From Chloromonas sp. AAM2 (taxonomy: Eukaryota > Chlorophyta > Chlorophyceae > Chlamydomonadales > Chlamydomonadaceae): a DNA stretch of 25,059 nucleotides. The notes under the pieces are model-generated. The model saw nothing but the letters and a program-made list of their open reading frames with translations, was not told the origin of the DNA and searched no databases. This document shows, one piece after another, positions 10,499 through 25,059 of this stretch; position 1 is the first letter of the stretch, and each line of letters begins with the position of its first letter. The DNA lies in the NCBI GenBank assembly GCA_004335635.1, contig QAXH01004044.1:1-25059 (forward strand). The letters run 5' to 3'. Position numbers and translations under genes: made by a program.

Positions 10499-13464
10499 TC
10501 ATTCATCCTCGTCAAGCGTAAATCGTGCCTTCTGCCCCTGCCCCTGTCCCTGTGAGGACGCTGAATTTCCTCGTGCCACTGACGCATACGGTGCCTTGGC
10601 TCTTGGCACCGACGCTGCACCGGCAGCTGGTGTGCTGATGGGCAGCTGGGGCGCATGGACTGCGCGGGCCGCCCCAGCGCCTGTCACAGCTGTTCTGTAG
10701 GTGTTGCTTGCTGCAGCTTGTGCTGGTGCCGTCCCACCGCCGGATGAATGGCCCGTGCCTTGATGATCCGTGACTGTAAGCTCTGTGTCGAGAGCAGACA
10801 CACCCCGGTCATCTGCATCGCTCTCATTGAAGCCGACCTGCAGGTATGGGGAGTCCTTGGCAGGCCTGCGAGCAGCAGAGGGACACAATAATGCAGATGG
10901 GCAGAGTGCAGGCAGGCCTCAGTTGCGCATAATACTAACTCACTACCTGGCAGGCATGCAACATGCCATGCAGACCATGCGGATCTGCTATCTGGTCAAT
11001 GAATGCATGGAATCTACTCGCAGGCAGCGTACGGGACCTCTGAGAGTCTCGGATGCGCTTGCTGACTGACCCAGCTACCCACCAACTTTGAATGACGTAC
11101 CTAAAAATCCATGCCAGCAAGAGGGTGAAGATGAACTTGACCACAAACTGCAGCACCACGATGACATTTTGTAGCTCCGAGTTGAAAAAGGCTGGAAGAA
11201 TGACAACCACTGCGGGGCAAAGCAAACATAATGAACATGTTCGAGCATGGGCTGGTTAGGATGAGTTGGTCTACAAGAATGCTGCATCCAACTTTGCCTA
11301 GTTTGGCAGTCCAGGACGAACAAATCAATTAAAACATGTTTCTAGCTGCGGGAAGGCAATGACAGGAGAGAAACAGTATATTACTCGCCCTTTTGTGCGG
11401 TGCCGATGATGTGGCTATTCAGCAATTCCTATGCCTGTGTAGCCTGTTCACCATTCGCCATCACCACACTCACTGATCGAAACCACGAGGTAGCCACACA
11501 CTCCAAAGTAGAAGCGCGACAGCAGCTTCTTCCTCAGAGTGAACTCGATGTGGTCAGCCACTGTTTCCTTCCCACCCGACTCCTCATCATGGCCCCCAGT
11601 ACTCCGTCTTCCATTCGATTCCTCCATCCCATAGAGCAGCCCCACACGCTGGCTGGTGGTGGCCAGGGACCTGGGTGCTCGTCCGTTGGCTGTCCCGCTC
11701 CTGTGCCCATTGGCCCTTGCGTTGCCGTCTGTTTCCTCATCGTCTGTGTCAACCTCTGCCTTGTCTCGTCTCCGCCTAGCAGCCGCCTCATCCTCTTCGT
11801 CGTCTTCATCTGTCCCATGCTCTGGCGGCTGCCGACCACTCAATGCCTGCATGTTGGGATAAGAGGCTAATACATGTCTGGCCATATAATAATGCCCTGC
11901 ACTTCTGTTAACCAGAACGTCCATCCATCAGCTACTGTGTGCAATGCTCTGATAGAATTTCACGCCTGATATGATGGACACACGTTTTCAACACTCTGCT
12001 CCTGCCTCCAAACTTAGACTGGAATAAAACCGAATGCAATGTGTCATGCCACTGCCACAGGTGCCGCACCTGCTGTTCGTCATCCAATGCCTTGATCTCC
12101 AGTTGGGTGGAGTCGAATATATAAATCCACGCCAGGATGAAGCACATGATGTTGGAGAGTGATCCTATGAACCAAACCTGCATACGCATACGACAATACA
12201 TGCTAAGTGCTTGAACACATCCCTGGGCAGAGAAGCACCGACCGTGACAGTCAGCAGCTAGTAGCGGACCTGTCCTGCTGCCGTGCGCATGTGGGCGTGC
12301 CCTGTGGTGCAGAGGTGTCCTGTGCATTGCTCTCACCGCTGACTCCCATGCTGTCATCTGCACAATGTCGTATCGGTCAGCCGCCGCTGACAGCTGCTGT
12401 GTGCTCTCCACGTAAACAAAGGTGTAGTCCGAGGCCTGCGAGGCAAAAGTTGCTGGGGGTGAATTCCGGGCACCACAAGTCTGAAGAGCAAGATTCCAGC
12501 GCAGAACCATACCCACCACGCCAGCTATGAAGACAATAGCTGGGATGACCAAGACTTTTGCTTTATGGCCGTCCAAATCTCCTCGGGTGATACTACAACC
12601 AACAACACAGTGACACGTGTGATGTAACACTTTGCAAAATGGCTTTTAGTTCATGCAAAAGGTGGATGAGGCAGCCCTAATCCGGCCCAAAGCAGCGTAA
12701 CTTGCTTGCACACTCTGCACCTAACACAGGTATTCTTGCAAGAAACAGAGTCGTTGAGCAATTGTCAGCTGAGTTGACACGGCAGCATGTCAACAGCATT
12801 CCCAGGTGATGAGTCCGTACCACACGAGGTTGCCTAACTTACCAGTACCCAGATGACAGAGCAAGAAGCAAGACCAAGAAAGACGCTGAACTCGCATGCC
12901 AGAAGAAAATGTAAGCGAGGTAGGTGCTGTTGGAGGCGTGGCCTGCATGGCCGATGTAGTGACTACACGTCAGTAAGCTGATGCACAACCTGAACATGCT
13001 GTCTTGCTGTGCAACTCCAACAAACACCTGTTGATCAGTACGTGTAACATGAGGATCTTGAGGCGACCTTGGTGGATCACACCCACCTGAGCGGGCTGCA
13101 ACTGTATAGCCCAAGGCTATGCTTTCACAAACACAGGTGAAAATAACATAGGCCAGCATCATGAAGTACAGAGGCCATCTTTGTAATCGGTGCGCTTGCC
13201 CAGAGATGAAATGGTAAAGGCCCACTCCGCCATGGCCGATGAGAAGAGCCCAGAACAAGGCGGCACTGACGCTCTCAAAAACGATGTCAAAGGATGGAGC
13301 GTCTGGATGCCAGAAATAGAAATGGCAGGGTTCACAACCCTCGAGCTTGCAAACACAAGAGCTTTAGTTCCTAGTGTAACAAAAGGCCAGTCCTTACCAC
13401 TGACGGCGTAAATCACAGTCTCATTCGAGGGTGGCAAACCTCCATAGTCCCCTTCCATCGCCAT
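10499..13464 (-). CDS. Seven-transmembrane GPR107/108-like (LUSTR/GOST family) protein
   Basis: Nine phase-consistent exons: 13464-13398, 13302-13087, 13002-12843, 12592-12517, 12435-12337, 12177-12070, 11846-11474, 11209-11101, 10865-10499 (TGA). This gives 524 residues from the ATG at 13464. Seven hydrophobic segments are seen, including FESVSAALFWALLIGHGG, LYFMMLAYVIFTCVC, VLVIPAIVFIAGV, NIMCFILAWIYIF and FVVKFIFTLLLAWIF. The joined end WIFRPAKDSPYLQV matches the FRPxxxNPYLQL end of GPR107/108. Family members are Golgi/secretory-pathway 7TM proteins with a luminal N-terminal domain. Here that domain is nearly absent (MAMEGDYGGLPPSNETV), so upstream exons or a truncated form are likely. A highly charged loop of about 90 residues (acidic then RRRR-containing) separates TM5 and TM6. 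The C-terminus is Ser/Ala/Gly-rich and ends LDEDE. A TMEM87 or GPR180-type relative is the main alternative. Confidence 0.7.
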
Positions 13465-13745
13465 GTCGGCCTTCGCGTCACTGCCTGGCGCTCACAAATC
13501 AGTTGCTGAGGCTTTGCGTCCGTGTCTCATGATCCAACAAGGAATAACAAGGGGGATATCAAAGGGACGTACCCAGCTACTAGGTAAATGCCGTTGTAAC
13601 GGCCGGAGCCACGTTTGTTGGCAGTAGTGGACCCCTGGCCGCATGCAGGTCACTGAGTGCTTCGCGCCGCGTGCGCAGCTTGACAAAGCTATCCATTGCA
13701 TGACACAGTGAGCCGGTTGGCCTCTGTAAGGCCGCGAGTAACTTT
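13465..13745. promoter_or_regulatory. Short divergent intergenic region, GPR107-like / NSF
   Basis: At most 281 bp separate the two divergent start codons, so both promoters and 5' leaders must lie here. Part may instead be a 5' exon of the minus-strand gene: frames with plausible donors end near 13570-13577. No TATA box was recognised. Confidence 0.5.
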
Positions 13746-19074
<5,329 letters not shown>

Positions 19075-19803
19075 GCTCATGCCAGCATCAACATTGTTCA
19101 AGGACAACAGGGCCCAGCTCACTGGTCAAAGTGCTGCTTCGTTCAACTGAACAGCCCTTCTGACCAGTTTGCCTGCCATTCATGCTGTACTGCCCGCTGC
19201 TGCTGGTCAGTCAATCAGCAGAGTCGGTTGCTGCTGGTTCGATGACTTTGCTTGGTTGAGTGGCAGAATGTTGGGCTCGCACGGTCATTTGTGTGGTTCG
19301 TGTGCTGGCGTTGCAGGGGTCGCATGCTGCCTGCATCGTGGCATTTACCACACATGGCTGCTTCGTGAATGTTATTTGACAGCCTAGGACATACATGGGA
19401 ACATTCTCCACGACTATGTGCATTATATACGACCATCACCTTGTGTGAACGTGAAGGGAGGGACTCTAGCCCGTCCAACAGGACGGAGGTCAGAAATTCT
19501 GCATCTCGCACTGGCATTCATGTGTCAACAAACTCCTCCACCAACTGGACGAAGGCAACATGCATGCGGATGTGCGTTCGCTTTTCTTTGCCTCTGGTCA
19601 TCAGCATGTGCTCTACGGTCATCAGCATGTGCTCAGGTTTGGCCAAATCTGACACTGAGTAGCTACTCGATTGATCAAGTTGACGAAGTCGGTTTCGTCG
19701 ATCCGTTCAAAAACCCCAGTGCGTCAAGTCAGTGTAGCACCTGGTGCTGGGCTCATTTACGCGACAGTATCAGCCGCCACGTTGAAATCGCACTGTGAAC
19801 ACC
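19075..19803. other. NSF 3' region and spacer to prefoldin 4
   Basis: No gene was recognised. Two exact 18-bp copies of GGTCATCAGCATGTGCTC lie at 19596-19613 and 19617-19634. Open frames across 19369-19798 have no recognisable content and show none of the splice-joined conservation of the neighbours. The NSF 3' untranslated region and the prefoldin promoter must lie here. Confidence 0.6.
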
Positions 19804-20750
19804 ATGTCGAAGGTGGGCAACAGTCCTTCCGCATGCGCAGCGATCTGGAGCAGCGGCAACAATTCCCTGTTTAATGGTCATTGCAGGATATCAAGAAGGT
19901 GGACATGACAATCGATGATCAGAACAACATCAATGCCTTCAACAAGCTGAACTCGCAGATGCATGAGGTCGAAGCACAGGCGTCAGTCAAGAAGGTGAAT
20001 ATGGTCTCATGCACAGCAAGCTGCACTGTTCTGCCCAGCCATCAGAGCCAACTAAGAGCAGCAGGAATATGCCATGCGAAGCCAATAGGCATGTACAGGG
20101 CAAGGCTCAAAGCGGCAAGTTTGCGATTCACTGGCGCATGCAGAAGCTTCTTGAAGAACTCGAAGATGCAAGCAATGAGCTAATGCTCTGTGATGAAGAT
20201 GACGTGCGTTATGTAGTGGGGGAGTGCTTTGTGCACATGGACAAGGATGCAGCAGAGGAGCGCCTGCAAGGCATGACAGACGTGCTTACAGGGGAGGTCA
20301 AGTCATTGGGCACTGAACTTGACACCATTAAAGGGGAAATGTTGAAGCTCAAAGCAGCGCTCTACGGCAAGTTTGGCAAGAACATCAACCTGTGAGTGGG
20401 TCTGTCAAGAAGTTGGTTGCTCAAGCACTTGTCAGGGTGACCAGAGGCACTGCAGCTCAGAAGTTTGAAGGGCAGGCTAGACCACGGAATGCGTGTTTGC
20501 AGGGACCCAACCAGCGGCCATCAGGCTCAGCCAGCACCTAGGTAGACAAGGTGGCACAGCCTGGCCATCCAGCAACGCCAGCAGCCAAGCAACCACATGA
20601 CAGGGCGAACCTGAAGCTTGCACACCATGTTACAATTCGACGTACTACTCTGATTTTTCGTGTCAGCTGGACATGCAGTATGCAGGCCATGCAAGTCGCG
20701 TTTGGGCTCCACAGCCTGAAGACTGTGTGTTTCTCTGCAGGGAGGAGTAA
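19804..20750 (+). CDS. PFDN4: Prefoldin subunit 4
   Basis: A beta-type subunit of the hexameric prefoldin chaperone, which delivers nascent actin and tubulin to the CCT chaperonin in the cytosol. Exons: 19804-19812 (ATG TCG AAG only), 19887-19994, 20144-20391, 20741-20750. The product is a helix-hairpin-helix coiled coil: DDQNNINAFNKLNSQMHEVE (first helix), LEDASNELML and VGECFVHM (hairpin), LKLKAALYGKFGKNINL (second helix). It has 124 residues, normal for the family. A TGA at 20393-20395 would also end the protein after NINL. That TGA overlaps a consensus GTGAGT donor, however, and splicing to 20741 adds Glu-Glu-stop, close to the NINLE end usual in the family. An acceptor at 20502 is a second alternative end. 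Intron 1 begins GTGGGC and ends TTGCAG, which favours the 9-nt first exon. Confidence 0.93.
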
Positions 20751-21362
20751 TGCACGTCCTTGCCAGAGCAAGTGCCTGGTGGCCACAAAAGCCTGGCAGT
20801 AATCGAAGCCTGGTGCATCTGTTGATCAGCCATGAGACGCTTTGCGGACGCCACAGTGGGTGATCTCATGTCGCCGGGCAGTGAGACTTGTGCTGTCACG
20901 GTGGTGGTAGGCCGTTGTTCAGCGATGTGCCAGCTAAATCAAGTGCAGGTTCTCAGGCTGAAGTCAGCATGCTCTGTAGCCACCTCAGGCGTGCAGATGT
21001 TTGCCAATTCTTGTGTGGCTCACGGTTCCACTGCGTGTGTTTTGAAGTGGCACCATTGGACCAAGTGCCCTTCCAAGCAAGCCGGGCACGCCATAACTCA
21101 GAGCAAGAGGGTACTGGCGGGCAAGAGGCTGGCAAAGCTGACAGCAGACAAGTAGACCTATGTCATGTTCTATTGTCTTTGGCAACTTGCTTGTTTATGG
21201 GGATCACGGAAAGGAAATGCACACTCAGGCCAACAACCCAATCACATAATATCATTGTGGCGAATTCCACTCTCTACCTGCTGCTTGAATTTATAGACTT
21301 GGTCGTCTGAGTGAAAACGGCTTGACTGCTTTCTCTGCTGCTGCCCAATACAGCGCATGTAG

Positions 21363-21392
21363 GGAGGGAGCGCACACCAGGAAGCACGTCCA
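21363..21392 (-). repeat. Inverted 30-nt fragment of the dispersed repeat
   Basis: The 30 bases match the reverse complement of 79-108 with one mismatch. Weaker similarity continues for roughly ten bases on either side (AGCGCATG upstream, GCAAAT downstream). The fragment agrees better with copy 1 than with copy 2 at the positions where those two differ. Confidence 0.8.
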
Positions 21393-21731
21393 ACGCAAAT
21401 ATTCATCATTTGTGCATATGGGGGTCACGGAATGTCACATCAAAACCAAGTAACCAATCACTGACTGGAAATGGTTAATTGCATGCAGCCGCCATGGTTC
21501 AGTACGTTTCAAAGACATTGCAGGGCAACGCCATGGTGCTCGACACCTTGACCAGTGGGAATTCCCTTCACCTGGGTGAAACATGTTAGTGGTAACCGTG
21601 GCTTGTGATTCTTTTTTGCAACCTTCACCTGGGATTTTGTTTGCAGCATCAAGTCGCAAAAAATCAGAGTCTCGATCAGCATCAGTTGGACACTGCGTGC
21701 TGGCGTGCGTGTAATGTGGGGTGATCATCAG

Positions 21732-21968
21732 GCCTTGCTAACACGGCTAGATTCCCCTTTACATGCGTGTAGCAGTGCATTCGATGTTTGCAGCATCGAG
21801 TCATTTGTGTGGACGGGCTTCCTGGTATGCACTCCCTCCTTGTAAGCATGAGCTGCCGGCCTCTTTTCCACGCACAGCTTCGCAGGAACTGTCTGAATGG
21901 CAGTGTACGGTGCACGCCTGGCAGCACATGCTTGCTGTCTCTGGACTGCCAAACGCTTGCTTACTAGT
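21732..21968. repeat. Dispersed 237-bp repeat, copy 2
   Basis: Gap-free match to 1-237 with 14 mismatches. Both flanks differ from copy 1 on the right (TAACCTGCAGG after CTAGT). On the left the match can only be traced to 21732, because copy 1 runs off the window. Confidence 0.95.
21801..21968 (-). pseudogene. Cys-rich ORF fragment in repeat copy 2
   Basis: The minus-strand frame equivalent to that of copy 1 reads ETASMCCQACTVHCHSDSSC and SSCLQGG, and stops at the same TGA (21801-21803). The cysteines are kept although about ten other residues differ. There is no start codon within the shared part except an internal Met. See copy 1 for the tentative PAN/Apple resemblance. Confidence 0.3.
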
Positions 21969-22164
21969 TAACCTGCAGGTTCAACCCCCCAAGCTATCTC
22001 ATAGTGCGTCGGCGGTGCCTTGTGTCCAAATGTTGCACCAGGAACACATGAGGCACTTTCCAGGCTCTTCAAACAGGCTGGTCAGAGAAAGATCAACTGT
22101 CATGATGCCTGACACTGTAAGCGAAGGAGAAGCAGCACTCCTCGTACGAAAGGTGTGAGAGCCG

Positions 22165-25059
22165 GTGAGTCATGAGCTGCCACGATGTCTATCGCTCTAC
22201 CTCTCATTAACTTCTGAAGAAACAAGTACTATGCCGCATATCAAAAGCAGTCAAAAGCCGTCTCTTGGGCGTGGAGAAGCCCTTGCGGGCAAGGTGGGGC
22301 CTCCAGCCTGTGATCATCAGAGGCACAATGAGCGGCATGGCAGGCGAGATCCAAACATCCTCAGGCGGATCTGCAGAAGGGACGCACACACCCTGGTCCG
22401 TGCGGCAGCGCTGGTCGGCTTGCTGCTTGGCTTGCCATGCCTATGTGAAGTTCTCCGCCTGCTGCGCATTGTGCCGAGGGCTGCGGCGGAGCATCTCGTT
22501 GCCGGACCATCATCCAGCGGCTGGCTTCGGCGGCTTTTCACGGCCTTGCTTCTCCCGACCTCATTCAGGGGCAGCTTGCTGGGCACATTCATGCTGTTTG
22601 GCGTGTCCACGTTCTTGTTTTCGGTGAGTTGCGCCTCGCTCTGGTCGGCTTCGCTCTACTGGCCAAGTCATTGCCATAGAGATACACATACCAGCAAGCA
22701 AGAGAGTCTAGGCAGTACGACACTATCTACTGTTGCTGCGCTAGGGTCTGCCCCCGCATGTTCTTTCTAGAGAGCGCAACGATCATGACACAAGCGGCGC
22801 CTTGTTCTGTACCGCAGGTTAGTCCTGCAGCGAACACGCTTGTGACCATGCTCCTGTTAACGCCAAAGTTCCTGAGCTTGTACGTGGCGCAGCCCCCATC
22901 TCCTCCCGCATCCCAGATGGTGGCCGCTACGTTATTGCTTGCAATGGTGGCATCACTGACAGGCAGCGGCATCAGGCAGTGTATCAGGTGGGGACTGAGG
23001 CAGCCCGCCGCCCCACAGCAGCCCCCCGGCAAGCCGAGGCGCTCAGCCAGTACAGAGGCCGTCGATGCCAGTATTCTTGGTCTGGAGCAGGGACGGTCAG
23101 CGGGCGCAACAGCATGCAGCGTTGTGAACGCCATGCAGCATGCTGGTCAGGCTTTATGCGAAGAGAAGCGTGAAACCTCTGGCCCTCCCGGCAGCCATCC
23201 TGGCAGTTCAGGATTGAAGTCTCTTTTCAAGTATGGTATGCGTGCAAGCTGCGCAGTCTGGTTGCCACTTCACATGCGGCATGCAAGCACTATCATTTTA
23301 ATCACACGTGGTCTTGCATACTTTGCTGGTACGCTGCTGCCGCATGCCTCCCCAGCACGACCAGCACAAGCCTCATCAGCATCGGCCAATGAGGATGAAG
23401 TATCCCAGCCATTCACCAAGCGCACCAGCCAGAGCTGCTCTAGCCTCTCATGCTCAGCCCCTTCGGACATGGTCAGGTCCGTGCTACATGGGAGCCCAGC
23501 AGGATTTAAGTCACGGTGTGACACTTCCTCAGATAAGCATTGTTTTTACTTCGACAACAACTGTCAGTGTGCTCGTCTCCACATCCACAATGCTTCTGCC
23601 TCGGGGCTTGCTCAGGGCACTGGTGCACACTCTGACGCTGGCGTACATACGCAGCATGTACAGCGCGCATACAGCATGCCCATGACCGCACAAGCAACCG
23701 CAGCTTTGACGCTGCAGCCGCTCCTGCATTGCAGCACCTTGGCCAAAGCCAGCACTGGCCTCTCCTTACGGCTTCAGAGCACGTGTACTCCAGCATGGAC
23801 CCTTCCCAGGGCTGTCACATTGCCCTGGGCACTGGTGGTTCCCCCAGCACGTGCCGTCTCACCCATTGCCATCCAGAAGTCACTCCGCTACCAGTCCTTG
23901 TCAGCACCACCACACGAGTTGAACAACCCGCTGTTCGGAGCAAGCAGCTCGCATCAAAGCCCAGGGAAGGGTGATGAAGTCACTCCCAACTCAGCCACAG
24001 ATGTGTCTCTGGCACAAGTATCATTTCCACCCTCGTGCACTTCCAGTCAAGGCCATTCCAGCACGATCAAAGCGATGGCAAGCAACGTGGTGCCAGGCAG
24101 CAGTGGGGATGCAGCACAGCGGTCACAGAAGGCACAGCGGTCGCACCAGGGGGATTTTGAGCTGCTGTCAGCGCCACAGGCAATTTCCCACATTGTCACT
24201 GCGGGTCTGTCACCCCACATGCGTGCCTGCTTGTGGCCGCGCTCAATGAGCCATGAGCATCTGGCATCACGTGGTGCTGTGTCACCTGCTGGTCCCTTGC
24301 CGCCAGCCAGTGAGCTCTGGCTATCTCACAGTGGCTCCAAGCCAAGCTCTGCCAAACCATCAGACGAGCCGGCCACTCACAGAACGTCAAACGCATGTTT
24401 GGCATAAGCAACCGCCCCAGCACAGCTCAACACGAACCACACTAACAATGTATTGACAGCGGCAGCAAACCTTCAGCACGGGCGAGAGCATCTGTCGGCC
24501 ACAACGGAGAAAGAAGCTAGAGCAACAACTTCTCCTGGTGCTGGTGGCAGCAGCACTGCGACCATGGCAAATGGAGTAAAGCAAACAATCTGCCATCGTG
24601 CTGCTCCATGGCGTGGTTCCTATGCACATACAACAGCGGCAAGAGGCTCAACTGCAAGGGCCTTTCCATTGCCACACGGCACCCCAGTAGCTGCAGCGGC
24701 AGCGACGGCGGCCGCCGTTTTTGGGTTGGCGAGTGGCACTGCACCACTTGTGCAATTGCAACATCTACCAGGCGTGCGGCAAGCACTCCCCTCTGGTTTC
24801 AGCAGGAGTCTTTCATATTCAGACCAGCTGAAGTTTGGCGTGCTAGAAGCGGCTGCAGAAGCTGAGGTGCAACATGCACTGAATGCCGGGGCTAGTGCCG
24901 CAACGCTCTGCAGCACAGCCTTGCTCACTGCAGATGAGCCACCTGAACCTTCTTTACCTTACCTGGCCGCATTGCGTACGTCCAGTATGTTGCAAGATGA
25001 CTGGTACATGTTTTGGGGTTGCAGCGTTTCTGTACCTAGATTTCCACCCCAACCGTACC
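22165..25059 (+). CDS. Unrecognised multi-pass membrane protein with long low-complexity tail, 3' partial
   Basis: The proposed exons are 22165-22623 (start ATG at 22165 or 22231), 22818-24309 and 24421 to beyond 25059. Exon 1 carries hydrophobic stretches VRAAALVGLLLGLPCLCEVL and SLLGTFMLFGVSTFLFS. Exon 2 opens with VTMLLLTPKFLSLYVA and MVAATLLLAMVASLTG, then runs for more than 400 residues of Ser/Ala/Pro/Gln/His-rich sequence with few recognisable blocks. A weak hydrophobic stretch, TIILITRGLAYFAGTLL, lies within it. The exon 2 frame meets TAA at 24405-24407, but the same frame then stays open for the remaining 650 bases. A 111-nt intron, 24310-24420 (GTGAGC donor, CCCCAG acceptor), removes the stop in phase. 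The last part (VLEAAAEAEVQHALNAG, LQDDWYMFWGC) looks folded. I do not recognise the family. A faint resemblance of the N-terminus to TMEM135-like proteins is not enough to name it. Confidence 0.6.

Larger units (their letters stand above)
20751..22164. other. Repeat-bearing spacer, no gene assigned
   Basis: About 1.4 kb. Open plus-strand frames of 107 and 140 codons (20832-21155 and 20888-21310) show no family motif beyond a weak CBS-like VGDLMSP and are not called. The region contains an inverted repeat fragment at 21363-21392 and repeat copy 2 at 21732-21968. A frame ending MMPDTVSEGEAALLVRK before a GTGTGA at about 22157 could be a 5' exon of the next gene, but no phase-compatible acceptor was found. 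Confidence 0.5.

Noticed and set aside
19369..19798. Plus frames between NSF and prefoldin 4
   Set aside because: Composition is irregular, with an internal 18-bp duplication and no family motif.
20832..21310. 107- and 140-codon plus frames, one with a CBS-like VGDLMSP
   Set aside because: Only one short match, no further CBS motifs, no splice-joined continuation; overlapping frames of similar length suggest chance.
22390..22990. TMEM135-like assignment for the last gene
   Set aside because: The hydrophobic pattern is only vaguely similar and no diagnostic motif was found.
24405..24407. TAA reassigned as a sense codon (as in some ulvophyte algae)
   Set aside because: All 14 NSF exons and the photolyase exons are open in the standard code and use CAA/CAG for Gln; an intron explains the TAA better.

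Overview
The window reads as nuclear DNA of a green alga, most likely a chlorophyte (inference). Genes are broken into many short exons with GT-AG introns, typically GTGAGC or GTGGGC donors and TGCAG acceptors. No operons, ribosome-binding sites or bacterial features are seen. GC looks a little above half, and third positions are rich in G and C. The best-matching families are eukaryotic.

Layout. 1-1312: a 237-bp dispersed repeat and unassigned DNA. 1313-8761, minus strand: a cryptochrome/photolyase-family flavoprotein. Directly upstream, and joinable to it by phase-consistent splice sites, lie exons resembling the C-terminal helical domain of ZNF598/HEL2 ubiquitin ligases. 8762-10498: spacer with a TG microsatellite. 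10499-13464, minus: a seven-transmembrane protein of the GPR107/108 (LUSTR/GOST) type. 13746-19074, plus: NSF, the SNARE-disassembly ATPase, reconstructed in 14 exons. 19804-20750, plus: prefoldin subunit 4. 20751-22164: spacer holding the second copy of the repeat and an inverted fragment of it. 22165 to the end, plus: an unrecognised multi-pass membrane protein with a long low-complexity tail, cut by the window edge.

The exon models were built by hand. Each splice join was checked for reading-frame phase and, where possible, for continuity of known family motifs. NSF (about 729 codons), the photolyase core and prefoldin 4 are close to certain. The LUSTR assignment is good, but its N-terminus is unresolved. 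The HEL2-like assignment and its fusion to the flavoprotein are hypotheses.

The genes form no single pathway. NSF and the GPR107-like protein are divergent neighbours that share a short intergenic region, and both families act in the secretory pathway. The most unusual items are the possible HEL2-like/photolyase fusion, the repeat carrying a Cys-rich antisense ORF, a duplicated splice donor, a stop codon embedded in a splice donor in prefoldin 4, and a telomere-like G-quadruplex motif in an NSF intron.
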